Shown here: positions 32,765 through 45,631 of the stretch, one piece after another
How the letters are laid out: every line of letters starts with the position of its first letter
Position numbering within the stretch: the stretch's first letter is position 1
Assembly: GCA_009760855.2 (NCBI GenBank)
Contig: WPIO01000138.1
Span: 432,001-496,000, forward strand
Reading direction: 5' to 3'
Length of the DNA: 64,000 nucleotides
Source of the DNA: Cristatella mucedo
Lineage: Eukaryota > Bryozoa > Phylactolaemata > Cristatellidae
The notes under the pieces: model-generated
Databases searched by the model: none
What the model saw: only the letters and a program-made list of their open reading frames with translations
What the model was told of the DNA's origin: nothing
Program-made: the position numbers and the translations under genes

Positions 32765-34315
32765 AATAATAACAATAATAATAATTCACTTGATAAAGCG
32801 CCCTCAGAGAACTTAATCTCTCTCTAGGCGCTTTACATTTGCTGCAAAGGGAAATCCAATTGAATGGTCAGTAAAATAATGCTTGATAAGCAAACAAAAT
32901 TAATAACATGGTTAGGGGTGACATGCACAGGGTCAGTATGCAAATGTGGTTAGTGGCAGCATGCACAGTGTCAGCACGCATAAGCACATCAAGGACGAAT
33001 CACAGGGACCCACTAAATGCTGTCCTAAATAGGTGTCTTTTTAAACTCCTTTTAAATGTGGTCACGTCAGGGGATGCTCTGACGCAGGTCGGGAGGGAGT
33101 TCCAGGCTTTGGGAGCATACGAACTAAATGCACGGTCTCCAAAGGATTTGAGGTTTGTACGAGGTATTTGTAGACTGTTGGATTCCGAAAAGCGGGTGGT
33201 ACGATGCTTGGCCTGATGGGGTAGTATATCTGACAGATAGGCTGGAGCCAAAGAATAAAGGTACCTAAAAGTGAGCGACAAAACCTTGAAGTCGATCCGT
33301 TGCTTGATTGGTAGCCAGTACAGGTCAGCGAGAAGTGGAGTAATGTGGCAACTGCGACGCTCACGACCGACATGCCTAGCTGAGGGAGTTTTGCACCAGC
33401 AGCAATCGCCTGATCGCACATGCTGGTAGGCCAGTAAGCAGTGAGTTGCAGAAGTCGAGACGGGATGTCACGAATGCATGGACCAACTTGGACATGGTAT
33501 CCTTATCTAAACGAGCCCCAATTTTAGCAATGTTATGAAGCTAAAAATAGGCAGATGTGACTGTGGAGCTGAAATGGTCGTCTAACGAGAGGTAGCTTTG
33601 GAATATGACACCTAGATTTCGAGCTGATTCAACTGGAGATATGCTGGCAGAGCCAATTTTGAGAGTCAGCCTTTCCAATTTCTGAAGCACACTGGGTTTT
33701 CCAATAACTAGTAAGTTAGTTTTTATCATCATTTAGTTTTAGAAAATTTGCTGCCATCTATATGGGGATGTCGTCAATGCATGCAGCAAGTGAGTTGAAA
33801 GAATTTGAGGTGCTCGAAGGCTGAGAGGGATCAAAGCAAAGGTGCAACTGAGTGTCATATGCATAGAAGGGAAAGCCTAGATTGTGCTTGGCAATCACAT
33901 CAGCAACAGGGGGAGCATAAACAGTGAAAAAGACCGGACCTAGCACGGAGCCCTGAAGTACTCCATATTTCAGAGGTACCTCATATGAGCTCTGTCCATT
34001 CACGTCAATACTCTGGAGTCTCCCACTGAGATAGGACCCGAACCACTGCAGAGCAGCGCCAGTGATGCCCAGGCGAGATGAGAGGCGCTCTAGAAGAACT
34101 TTATGATCGATGGTATCAAAAGCTGCCGAAAGATCGAGCAAAACAAGCAGAGACACTCTACCCATCTCTGCATTCCTAAGGAGGTCGCTGTATACCCTAA
34201 GCAATGCTGACTCTATGCAGTGATAAGCTCTAAAGCCAGACTGGAACTTACTAGCAAGGTGTGAGGCTTCGATATATGAGTTCAGCTGGTCTGCTACGAC
34301 CCGTTCCAGATACAT
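32765..34315 (-). mobile_element. LINE-A, longest copy in the window
   Basis: Minus-strand element of about 1.55 kb in three open pieces. The reverse transcriptase lies at 33758-34315 (LLDLSAAFDTIDHKVLLERL, then GSVLGPVFFTVYA) and is followed by C-terminal parts at 33541-33732 and 33000-33421. The catalytic YADD reads YAYD, so this copy is inactive. The 5' part (endonuclease) is missing. The 3' end has the stem-loop and an (AAT)n tail abutting LINE-B. Confidence 0.87.
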
Positions 34316-35629
34316 ATCATTACGTTCGCCCTTATATAACTTGGATAATTAGAAACTTGAACTATTTCGTCGGCAAAGATGACGCGGTATCACCCGACAG
34401 CCAAATTCCTATGCTGCTTTTAATAGCTGCAATCTTGCTTCTGATGGTTCATGCTTCCTTAACTTTGAGCCTGCTTAGACAGGCTACAGGCATTCAAGTG
34501 GGCCCATGCATGTGCGACCTTTCGCCTTGACTTCTTTAACTCGGTACTTGTGTATGGCCGAACGCTCGTTGGAAAATGACGATGGGCGGGCAACACTGAT
34601 GCTGAAGCGCGTCACCCTCTCCCGAAGAGTGGCTCGGAGCGCGAGTACACAATAAGTAGGCCACAGGCTCCTGCCGAGAGCGTCTCAGGTGCGATTCTAC
34701 CTATCGTTACCTTGAGCGACGCCAATTGTGGCCTTTACCGAGTCGCAAATCACCAAAAAAGAAGATTTTTCCAAACTCTATAGGCAGGCGAACAACGCAG
34801 CGTTGCGTCTAATTTGGTCTTAAAGCCACACTCTTTGCCATCTCTCACAAAGACAAACAATACTTCCGGAGAAATACCGTTGGGGCACGGCTCACGCGGA
34901 TGGTGGGCCAGAACCACAAAGCATGCAATCGATGACGTCAGTTAAGGACTCAGCCCGATCGTCGCTTCACCTGCCTCGCGACAGACTCGTCATTCGTGAT
35001 CGGAGATCTATGATTCTGATTCTCCACTTCTTGAGTGCAGATAAATTGTGGGATGTTTTGCTAAATGAAAAAACTCTCTGCTTTTGTCTCTTTGCCTTAG
35101 GCAGATAGCCGTAATACTACTTCATAGATTCAAATAACTGCCCCGAGACCCTGTGAGCACACACACGCATGCACACAAGCCCAAAATTCGAGCCACGTCT
35201 CCTATATGGACGCATTTATCAGCGTCTGTTAAACTCTTGTCCTGCCGCTGGCTCTTGTTTCCGGTTGTCGTCGATTTCCGGCATGATTTTTTAACCATTT
35301 CACTTGTCCTAAGAAAAACTGATCCGGGAACTATTTTACACTAATGGCTACAAGGATGGCTGAAGCCAAGAACGTCGGCATGCGCTACCTTAGTCTTAAA
35401 TCGTTGGCCGGGTCAATAGGGTTAGACCGTAGTGGTATTGAGCCTGGCACCGAGGAGCGCTAGGTTAACGAATGACTGTCTACCTTTACTCACAAGCGAC
35501 CACGTCCAGCTCCCATACCGAAAAGAGGGTATAAGAGAACTCTTTGGAACTCTGGTATGGACGAGGTTGACTGGCCCGCATATAGCGATCAGCCGCTCTA
35601 GTGGAGTTTTGCAATTCACCACAAATAAT
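34316..35629. other. spacer, no gene seen
   Basis: About 1.3 kb with no recognised gene or repeat. Confidence 0.4.
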
Positions 35630-36410
35630 AAAATTGCTAATAATAATACAATTGATAAAGCGCCTTCAGCAGACTCAGACTATCTTTATCTCTCTCTTTG
35701 TGCTTCACATTTGCTGCAAAAAATGTACAATCGAATAATCAGTGGTAGCCTGCTCAAAAAAAAACAACAAGAATAATATGGCTAGGGTTGACATGCACAG
35801 GGTCAGCATGCTAGTATGGTTAGTGGCAGCATGCACAATGTTGGCACCCATAAGCACATAAAGGACGAATCACAGGGACCCACTAAATAGTGTTATAAAT
35901 ATGGGCGTTTTAATTTTCTTTTTTCAATGTGGTCAAGTCAGAAGATGTCGTGACACAAACCGGGAGTGAGTTCCAGGCCAGAGTTCTGCACCAGCTGTAA
36001 GCGCCTGATTGGGCAGACCGGTAGACCAGCAAACAGTGAGTTGCAGAAGTCAAGAGAAGATGTCACAAATGCATAGACCAACTTAGATGTAGTATCCCTG
36101 TCTAAGCATACCCCAATTTTAGCAATGTTATATAGCTGAAAGTAGGCAGACTTGGTTGTGGAGCTGATGTCGTTGTCGAAGATAAGGTTCCTTTGAATCA
36201 TGACACCTAGATTTTGTGCAGGTTCAACAGGAGATATGTTGGCAGAGCCGATTTTGAGCGTTAGCCTTTCCCGTTTCTAAACCACACTTGGTTTGTCCAT
36301 TACTTAAAATTGGGTTTTAACATAATTCAATTTAAGAAAATGTGCTGCCATCCATGAGTGGATGTCATCAATAAATGCAGCAAGGGAGTTGAGAGCATTC
36401 GATGTGCTCT
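35630..36410 (-). mobile_element. LINE-A fragment with internal deletion
   Basis: Tail, C-terminal pieces (FVTSSLDFCNSLFAGLP) and reverse transcriptase end, with part of the C-terminal coding region missing near 35980. Confidence 0.8.
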
Positions 36411-36560
36411 AATCACGCTATACTTTTAGTCGTTAAGCCTGGTGCGACTACCCATTCGATCATGCTTTCTTTGCAGCAAATTTAAAGTGCCAAAACAAGA
36501 TTACATTCTTCAATGGCACTATAGCAAATGTATTAGTACTATTGTCATTATAAATGGAGT
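36411..36560 (+). mobile_element. decayed LINE-A 3' tail
   Basis: GATCATGCTTTCTTTGCAGC, then a degraded stem-loop and AT-rich tail, in opposite orientation to the preceding fragment. Confidence 0.6.
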
Positions 36561-37440
36561 TAATTTTCTGTTTCAATGAAGAGTAGCTTGATTACATTCG
36601 GAAAGACTGCCAGTAGGCAAACGCTTACCTTAGAGATATACTTGATGTTTTTCATATACCACAAAGGCTGTCTTACTAACGGTTAGAGGGTGCTTGCACA
36701 AAAGCAGCCACTTTTTCCTACTCTAAAATTGTCACTCAAGTTGTAGTGAAATCCCACAACCGATAATGTATGCTGTGGTTGTGGCTTCCGCTTTTATGTC
36801 TACAGCCGCTTCAGTGCTTCAGTAATAGAATTGTAACAACAACAAGCATCAATTGGATTTCAAAACAACGATTCACCTTAATTCTTCTTGGGTTCGTTTT
36901 TTGATGGGTTCAAGCACGAGATATTTTCTGAACAAAACGAATACCCGACTACACCACTCGGTTCTCCGATCGGTACTTAGATCTCAGTATTAGCTGATCA
37001 TGCCAACATGGAGAACTACCCTAACCGTATCACTTAACAGGTAATATCCTTTATCAAAGCGTGAAAAATGCTTGTGAAGCTGGGGCCGAATAGAATGGCC
37101 AACCATCAGAAGATTGTCCGCTGCACAAGGAGCTCTGCTAGTAGAGTATGGAAGCTATTAAAAGCGACCATTTTTTTATAACAAGTACTTGTCGTCAAGG
37201 TCTAGCCACCTTAACGACGACGTAAGCATACAGAGAACAGTACACAAGCAAATAGTAGACACAAGGTCCGTTTGCATTTTTTGTAAATGTCATGTTTCAT
37301 TATGTTATCATGTCAGTAATCAGTTACTTCCAGGCTTTGAGTCATACGAGCAAAAGGTACACTTTTTAGTTTTCTAAGGCGGATCAAAGCTCATCACAGA
37401 TCTGCCACACTTGTTTTGCACAGTGGTTAAGATGCTCACC
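36561..37440. other. spacer with dispersed repeat copy 2
   Basis: 36700-36860 matches 24738-24905 by eye. A tRNA-like A-box stretch (CAGTGGTTAAGATGCTCACC) at about 37421-37440 may be a decayed SINE head. No gene seen. Confidence 0.45.
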
Positions 37441-37820
37441 CGTTCAAGGTTGAAGTGAATATATTTTGGACCAGAGTCGTGGGCACAAACCTCGTGGCAC
37501 ATGTGAAGCACCTGAATAGAGATTAGGTTCCCTGACGGCGCTAACAAATAATATGGATTTGTTATTTACTCGAAATACTTGGGTCAAAAGAGCAGGCGGT
37601 ATGATGAATAACCTGACAGTGAAGTAGCGAGATATGTGCCCTTGAGCAAGCGCATGGAGATCATTAAACGCGAGAGATAGAACCTTAACTTTATATGTTG
37701 CTTGATGGTGCATTTAGTGAAGGCTGGTGAGGAGCGGTATAACATGGCAATAGTGGCAATCACGACAGACAGGCTTAGCTGAGTTGTGTACCACTTGTAA
37801 GTCCTTTACTTCAAATAAGT
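37441..37820 (-). mobile_element. decayed LINE-A coding fragment
   Basis: The minus strand reads KVKVLSLAFNDLHALAQGHI, the family's C-terminal motif in decayed form. The fragment is cut by the following solo LTR. Confidence 0.6.
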
Positions 37821-39221
37821 TGTAGCGGCCTTGCTGGCATTGGCTGAATTTTAGCGCGAACAAGAGCTGCTCAGAGGTGGGCTAGAACTCCTTTGTCCTG
37901 GAGCAGTGAGCCAGAGAGGAGCGTCAGTGCGGTTAGAGAGCAAGCGCTTAAGAGCAAGCCAGGAAGCTCTGAGACGAGCGGTGGCGATTCGGCCTTTAGA
38001 ATTGGTCCGATACCCGCGGAAGCTGCTGATAGATGTTGGCTGGCCTGTCAACCTCCGCCTTCACTCGTTCCAAGAAAGAATCGTCTGCAACCCATTCGCC
38101 ATTCAAGCTGGACAGAGGTGCCCTTCCAGTGGCCTGGGGACGGTATTCATTCCTTACCGTGATGGGCCATAGTGTGGGGCCCAATACCGCTCTTGCCCCA
38201 TGGTCTCCGCTAAGTATTTAAGAGTCGAGCAAAGCTCGCTCTTGATCTTTGGTCTTTTCGGTCTTTTCTTTTGTCCGGCTCTGGCCTTCGACGCCGTTGG
38301 ACTCGTTTCTCTGAAAGCGAAGGATGAGGGCGGGCTGTCCGCCGACGATGGACGGAACAGGACAAGACAGCGCTAGGAGGATTCGGTGGACTCCACCGAA
38401 TACGGTCGTATCGCGCCCGAGCTGGCATTTTTTGTGTTTCTTTTGTGTTTTGTGTGTGCGCGCAAGCACGCGGTCTCGGCATAGGGATTTGCCGATGCGA
38501 GCTAGACGTAGTTGGCGTGTGTGGAGTCCTAGTTCTCCGGTTAGGGTTTGGGCTCCAGTTCGAGCTCTGTCTACTTGGGTCGTTCCCCATTTTTATGTAA
38601 GCAGCTTAAGTATGGAGACGTGTTTCCTCCGCAGGAGTGCTTGAGTTGGCGTATGTGGAGTATTCCTGCCGCACTGGTGGAAACCGAGTCGTAGTTCTCC
38701 GGTTAGGGTTTAGGCTCTGGTTCGGGCTCCGTCTATTTGGGTCGTTTCACATTATACACGTAAGCAGCCCCAGTATGGAGAAGTAATTCCTCCGCAAGAG
38801 TGCTTGAGGTGGCGTATTTGGGGTATTCTTTCAGCACAGGTGGAAACGGAGTCCTAGTTCTCCGGTTAGGGTTCAGGCTCCGGCTCGCGCCTAGTGTGGA
38901 GAAGTATTCCCTCCGCAAGAGTGTTGGTGCTGTTGAGAACGTGCGAGGAGTGAGGAGATAAAACTGAGCTAGACGCGCAGCAACTTTCTGCGCTTGCGAA
39001 TAAAGCTCAGTAAAATCTCCAGTTTGCGTGTCTCGCTTTCCAATTCACGCCGCGGACTCACGACCCCCTTTAGTAACGGTAAGCAGGTCGGCGCCAGAAA
39101 CGCTCGTTTCTTGGCGGCCAGCTTATCGTGCGTAGGCGCGCACCGAACGGCATTAGGCGCAAGGCTATGCCACTAGGTAAGCGGCAGGTCAAGCTTACTC
39201 CGCCGAGCCTTCGGCGTTACA
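37821..39221 (+). mobile_element. solo LTR of the gypsy family
   Basis: 1401 bases, TGTAGC...GTTACA, same layout as the gypsy LTRs including hairpin (38391-38411), AATAAA and terminal GCCTTCGGCG. The internal repeats are longer. The flanks (AAGT and CACT) do not form a target duplication. Confidence 0.88.
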
Positions 39222-39239
39222 CACTGCCTGCTGCTTGTG

Positions 39240-39370
39240 AATATTACCACCAAATATTTAGTAATGCTTTCGATACAGCATCTATAAAGCGCTAAGAAAG
39301 AGATTAAGTTCTCTAAGGAAGCTACACAAATGTATTATTCTTATTTTTATTATTATTTTTATTAATCTTC
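39240..39370 (+). mobile_element. decayed LINE-A 3' tail
   Basis: AAAGCGCTAAGAAAGAGATT, then GTTCTCTAAGGAAGC and a (TTATT)-rich tail. Confidence 0.65.
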
Positions 39371-40269
39371 TTGGAGCTGATACTTCACAAATTTCGTAGG
39401 AAATCGGATTTGGACTCGACTTACAGAATGCTGGGACACTTAACGATCTCGAACTGATTGCTATCATAATTTGGTTAACACTCGGCAGCCTATGAATTAA
39501 CGTAGAAGCTGGTGCGACTTATTTCGACTGTGGCTTCGTGTTTGCATATCCCAGCCTACGACAGTGCCGCACCTAAATGTTGTTATCTGCCAGTACTGGA
39601 GGACCCTGCGACCAACGCCTAGCAAATGGAAGCGCAGCTAGGCGTTAGCAACAGCTCTAACAAATCAGAGCGTAGCGTTCTGGTACGGCAGACGACAGAA
39701 GTGCAACAAGGTCTGCAGGACAGTGGCACTCCCCCCCCCCCCCCCCCCCCGCTCGGTGCTTAGTCCAATAAACTGGTGGTGCAGCTCGTCGGCTGGTATT
39801 TTGTGCAGTTCGCGACGGCAACCAAACTACACTGGCCACTTCAATATCAACCACCACGGCCGAATGCGTGTTCAGCGTATATCAACTTCGAAGACTTCTC
39901 TAGGAACAAAGCTGGGTCCAGACTACCTCAACGGCGCTATTCTGTTATACGCTTAAACAAACGGCCATGCATGTAACGATTGATGAGATTGTAACATTTT
40001 TCAATCTGTTCCGAGCGGCCACTCATCTGTCGAATAAAAGATTTACCATATCTAATGTGTTTATAAATGTCTGCAGTGCACACCTGGTAGTTGAAAATCC
40101 TTGCGCCAACATTGCATACGAGTCGTAAAGCAGGCAAACATTATTTACTACCAGTTGGTAGCAGTAGTGATACAGCTGTTGCGGCTCTTCTGGCAAAATA
40201 AATCTTAATATGGCTTTTGAATTAGCTATGCTGAAACCATGATAAACTTTGGCTTTTGCTCCCTTAGTA
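39371..40269. other. spacer, no gene seen; poly(C) tract
   Basis: Contains a run of 20 C at 39731-39750, prone to sequencing or assembly error. Small open frames are not conserved. Confidence 0.45.
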
Positions 40270-41340
40270 ATAGTAATAGTAATAATAACGCACTTAATAA
40301 AGTACCCTCAGAGAACTCAATTTCTTTGTAGGCGCTTTACATTTGCTGCACAGGAAGTGCGATTGAATGGTTAGAAGGAGCATGCTCAATAAGCAACAAC
40401 AATAACATAGTTAGGGGTAACATGCACAGGGTCAGCATGCAAGCTTGGTTAGTGGCAGCATGCACAGTGTCAGCACCCATGAATACATAAAGGACGAGTC
40501 ACTGGGACCAATGAAAGGCTGAGATAAATAGATGCGTTTTTAGTTTCTTTCAAAATTTGGTCAAATCAGGAGATGTTGTGACGCAAGTAGGGAGTGAGTT
40601 CCAGGCTTTGGGAGCCTACTAGCTAAATGCACGGTCTCCAAAGGTCTTGAGGTAATACGAGGTATAGGTAAACAGCTAGATTCCGAAACGGTGGTACGAT
40701 GTTTAGCCTTACTCATAACTAGTAAGTTGGTTTTAGCATAATCCAATTTAAGAAAACTTACTGCCATCTATGAGCTAATGTCATAAATACATGCAGCACA
40801 GGAGTTGAGTGAATTCGTCGTGCTGGAGGGCTGGGAGGCATCGGAGCATCGGTATAGCTGAGTGTCATTCGCATAGATCTGAAGGCCTAGATTGTGCTTA
40901 ATAATTACCTCGGCTAGAGGGAGAGTATAAACCATGAAAAGAGCAGGACCGAGCTCGGAGCCCTGAGGTACCCCATATTTCAGAGGTACCTCAGATGATC
41001 TTTGTCCATTCGCGTCAATATTCTGGAGTCTCCCACTGAGATAGGACCTGAACCATTGCAATGCAGTGACATTTATGCCCAGGCGAGTTGAGAGAGGCTC
41101 AAGAAAGACTTTAAGATTGATTGCATCAAAAGCTGCCGAAAGATTGAGCAAACAAGCAAAGATACTCTACCCAAGTCTGCATTCCTAAGTAGGTCGTTAT
41201 ACACCCGAAGCAATGCTGACTCTGTGGAGTAATTAGCTCTAAAACAAGACTGGAACTTACTAGCAAGGTTTGAAGTTTCAACATATGATTTCAGCTGGTC
41301 TGCCACGACTTGTTCCAGTGTCTTGATAGAAACGGTAGAA
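40270..41340 (-). mobile_element. LINE-A fragment with reverse transcriptase remnants
   Basis: The minus strand shows LSAAFDAINLKVFLEPL, YGVPQGSELGPALFMVY and YANDTQLY, the catalytic YADD being mutated. The middle part of the C-terminal coding region is deleted near 40710. Confidence 0.83.
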
Positions 41341-42019
41341 GAGAGACTAGTCGAAAGTTTCTCAAGTTCACTTGGTCTGGTGTTGGTTTCTTGTGCATTG
41401 GCTGACTACACCTTTTTGAAAGGTATTGGGAAATGAGCTGAGGCTAATGACATATCTATTGTGTTAGCTATGCTTGGCAGAAGCAGGTGAATGCACCGTT
41501 GAAGCAGGACAATGAGAATAAGGTCCAGAGGACTAGGTGTCTTCTTTGATTGGGATAAAAACTTTAGAATGAGGTCACTAGTGACCTTTCTTGAATGTAT
41601 GCATTGAGGTGCTGCATGGAATTGAGGAACAGCATTCCAGGGGTGATGCGGTCATCTTATGAATGGACTCCCTAATCTGGCCAAACTAACTAACTAATCT
41701 AACTACTTCTTAAGCCTGACCGATAGTGCTGAAATAATCCACCAATTGCATAGCATTCCATAGACATGCATCTTTTCGGACTCACCACCTAACTACATAT
41801 TACGATGTTAGAAACTGGTCACAAGCAGTCCCGAAGCAAAAAGGCCAGAACTGGTCCATTGCGTCTGTCAATGCTTAGTCATGATCTTGATACGTAGTAC
41901 AGACTTCCACGTCCCCAATAACCCTGATGCGATTGTTTCGTAGCAGTAAATTTACAAGACATCTTTTTAAATCTATTTTCCTCATCTTCTTAAATACCAA
42001 AGCTCACTTCTCCTCCTTC

Positions 42020-42107
42020 TCTCTATCTCTCTCTGTCTCTCTCTGTCTCTCTCTCTCTCTCTGTCTCTCTCTGTCTCTCTCTGTCTCTCTCTGTCTCTCT
42101 CTGTCTC

Positions 42108-42200
<93 letters not shown>
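42020..42200. repeat. (TCTCTG)n and (TGTC)n microsatellite
   Basis: About 85 bases of CTCTGT units followed by about 80 bases of TGTC units. Confidence 0.95.
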
Positions 42201-42202
<2 letters not shown>

Positions 42203-42476
42203 ATTACATTATGTATTAGGCGCCAAAAACGATTGGGTTTGCTTATGACACATTAAAAGTTTCTTGCTATTATGAGTATCTCCTTTACATAGGTCCGCGT
42301 TTATCCAGTGTGGTATAAGTCGTAGACAATTCAGACCAACAGAAGTTGCCCAGATAAGCTGAAGGAGCGAAAGATAAGCATTGGAACTTGCCCTCTGGGA
42401 TTCGGGCGCGTAGAGTATTACTGAAATATATGAGCCACTAAATCAGACTCCCTATAAAAACTGATAAAATTGACCT

Positions 42477-42790
42477 GGGATAAAGAAAGAATCACGCTAT
42501 TCTATGACACATAAAAGGACGAGAGCAAAACCAAACCAATTAAGCACGGACAAGAGCAATAGTACACTACACAATATATAGGAGAGAGCCTCACACAAAG
42601 TATCGATTAGATCTTACTCAACAATGCCCGGGTAAAGAAAGTATCTCGAGACCGTTATATCGACAAATATAAGAGAGCCAGTTAAACCACGCACTGAACA
42701 CAGCATAATCATCGGCTCGGGGCTAAAGAAAGTATCGTGTCTCTATTATAGTGACAAATACGAAATAGCCACTTGAACCAAAATCTGGTA
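42477..42790. repeat. degenerate tandem repeat
   Basis: Three imperfect copies start at about 42477, 42631 and 42721. Each has TAAAGAAAG followed by an ATC, a GACA(C/A) motif and a final AACCA. Confidence 0.55.
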
Positions 42791-43384
42791 ACAAATTTAA
42801 TGCTCCAAACAAGGGCTGATAAATCAACCACCGTGCACGCTACTTACCTGGGTTCGTTTAAAGCCAAAGCACTAGCTCTATAAACCATTAAGGCGAGCCC
42901 TTCTATTAAGAACACGAGTCAGCACCCCAACTTTCCAGAACTATCTGAAAAGTTTACTAGACCATTAATCTAATGATGTAAGTTGCAATCGTATATATAT
43001 GTTGGATGGATGTATCTAAATCATAGTCTTGGGTAGAAACTTCGTCACACATGGCCTCTAACGTTGGTTAGCCGCGATGACACATTAGGTAAGGTGGTGG
43101 CTCTTCACAACCTCGGTCCCGAAGTCGTGGGTGTGCTTCGATGTGCCTTGCACGAAGAACGCCCGCATAGAACCAACACCAAGTTTATTCTACTACAGAG
43201 CAGAGGGAGCACCACTTCACTCGCCCCTCTCTCCCCACTCAATCCCCCTCCTCGCCCACGGCTGTTTTGGCCGACCCCGATGGTGAGTCCACCATCTGAC
43301 TGTGGTTACCGGCCTGTCCAAACCACACCACAGGCGGACCACAGCTATGCACCACCGGTGATGCTCCTGACAGCTGTTTAAGGA

Positions 43385-43520
43385 AGGAGCGGTACCGGCC
43401 TGCATATACTCAGACCACAGTGGGTTCGAATCCTACAGCCGGTGATCCTGTATTGCCACTGCAAGTGGTGGTGATCACGTTTAAGAGCCATTCGCCGCTA
43501 CAAAAGAGGCTATTCAGTCT
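43385..43520 (+). mobile_element. tRNA-like SINE, copy 1
   Basis: A B-box-like GGGTTCGAATCC at about 43425 is followed by a body (CACTGCAAGTGGTGGTGATC, then CGCTACAAAAGAGGCT) shared with 43690-43880 and 62575-62745. Confidence 0.6.
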
Positions 43521-43689
43521 GTGAGAATTGTTTGTAAGGTCACTGCAACAGTAGCCTATTAAACCTTCGACCTACCAAACATAGATCCGAAATCAAGCTG
43601 GCTAGCTCTATCTGGTACATTAGTATGTCCCAAAAGATGCATTGAGAATAGTCGCAACAGTATGCTGTAATTAACACCACAGAGCACTC

Positions 43690-43880
43690 GAATATATTAC
43701 CCCTGGGTCTTGGCCAAGGTTAAGGTGTCCCCTGATCACGACCCGAGTCATGGGTTTGAGCCATACAGTGTTTGATTCTTAATTGTCCACTGCAAGCTAG
43801 GTCACTACAAGTAGTAGTTATAACCTTCAAGGTTTATCAATCGCTATGCAAATAAAGCTCTTGAATCTGCTAACCTTAAC
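43690..43880 (+). mobile_element. tRNA-like SINE, copy 2
   Basis: More decayed: the B-box reads GGGTTTGAGCC, followed by CCACTGCAAG, an insertion, AGTAGTAGTTATAACC and the CGCTATGCAAATAAAGCTC end. Confidence 0.55.
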
Positions 43881-44727
43881 TAATATTAAAAAGATCCAGC
43901 GAGCGAGAATGAGGCATATAGCTTATGCGGAGCCTGCAATGGCGAAACCGTAATCCGATCAAGTGATACGAGCATCGAAGATCGTGGCTCTCGCACAATT
44001 CAAGACCAGATTTAGAGCTTTGGGTCTTTTAAACGTACCCGACAAAGATTTGCTGCAGCAATACTCAATTACTCAAATTCGATCTGATTTGTTTGGTACG
44101 GTGTCCTGCAAATCATACAAGATATCTGTAGCGAGATGAATTCTAGCCTTTGCCTTTTAGTTCATCCTGTTGCTACGAATAATATTCTATCATCTTTCTG
44201 CTTCCCTATTAATTTCTTAAGATTTTTCATATGCGTCGCACCATGGCTACTGCAGAATTACATGATTCAATGCATGATGCTAGCAAGAGGTCCCGGTAGC
44301 TGATGGTCGTGTGTGTTTCTTGTTTGCTTTAGCCTATAGGCCGAAGCATGATTCTTGTTAGCTCTAGCATTCCTGATGCCGTTCGCGTCACTTACCCTTT
44401 AATGCACACTCACTTGCAGGGAGTTGCAAAGTACCCAAATCAAGATTTATTTCTCTAAGGACACTATATAAATAATCTGCTATTATTATTAGTGCAATAA
44501 GAAATTACGGCATTATGGCGGCCGTGTCTCGGAAGACATTTCCGGGTCGGAAGCTGTGCGATCCTTGTTCCTGGACCGCCGTCGTCGGTAGCCCTGTGGC
44601 CCCGTCAGGGCAGGGCGTCATACGGCTAAGGTACCATCATTTGTTCTAATATTTTAATATATAGATTGACACTAGCATGTACCGGCTGCAACATGCGTTC
44701 GTAGCTTAAATTGAACATAAAATCATT
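43881..44727. other. spacer, no gene seen
   Basis: A faint LINE-A tail may lie at 44420-44490. Nothing else recognised. Confidence 0.4.
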
Positions 44728-45545
44728 TGATAATAATAATAATAATTATAACACAGTTGATAAAGCTCCCATAGAAAACTCACTCTCTTTCTAGGCCCTT
44801 TACTTTTGCTGCAAAGGAAGCATGATCGAATGCTAGTGGTATCATACTAAATAAACAACAAGAATAATTTGGCTAAATATGTCATGCACAGGGTCAGCAT
44901 GCATAACACATACAGGATAAATCGAAGGGACCCACTAATGCTGTCATAAATAGATGCGTTTTTAGTTTATTTTTAAATGTGGTCAAGTCAGGAGATGGTG
45001 TCGTGACAGAGGTCGGGAGCGAGTTTTTGGCTTTAGGGCGAATATGAACTAAAGCCACGGTCTCCATGGAATTTGAGGTTTGTACGAGGTATAAGTAAAC
45101 AGCTAGATTCCGAAAAGCTGGTGGTACGATGCTTGGCCTGGTAGGGCAATAGATCTGATAGGTGGGCTGGAGCCAAAGAATGAAGAGACCTAAAGGTGAG
45201 CGACAAAACCTTGTAGTCGATCAGTTTCTTGACTGGGAGCCAGTGCAGGTCGACGAGAAGTGGTGAGTTGTGGAAACTGCGACACTAACGACTAACAAGT
45301 CTAGCTGCCGAGTTTTGCACCAGCTGTAAGCACCAGATTGCACAGGCCGGTAGACCAGCAAGCTGTGAGTTACAGAAGTCAAGACAGGATGTCACGAATG
45401 CATGGACCAACTTAGACGTGGTATCCCGGCCTAAACAAGCCCGAATTTTAGCAATTTTATGTAGCTGAAAGTCGATTGGGGAGCTGATGTAGTCGTCCAA
45501 CGAAAGGTCACTTTGGGACAAGACACTTGGATTTCAAATAGCCTT
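44728..45545 (-). mobile_element. LINE-A 3' fragment
   Basis: (AAT)n end, degraded stem-loop, and C-terminal coding pieces (HAFVTSCLDFCNSQLAGLP). Confidence 0.83.
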
Positions 45546-45631
45546 TAATAATCAAACATGTTCTTTGAGAATTGTATTATCAAACGAAACCCTACTTACA
45601 AACTTTTTTTTCTATTTTCCTTCTGTATAAG

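Larger units (their letters stand above)
41341..43369. other. spacer with simple and degenerate repeats
   Basis: No gene seen. It includes the microsatellite at 42020-42200 and the degenerate tandem repeat at 42477-42790. Around 43070-43125 a stretch resembles the head of the nearby SINE. Confidence 0.45.

Noticed and set aside
43425-43440. Possible tRNA gene because of GGGTTCGAATCC
   Set aside because: No complete cloverleaf or acceptor stem can be formed around it, and the flanking body is repeated elsewhere. It fits a SINE.
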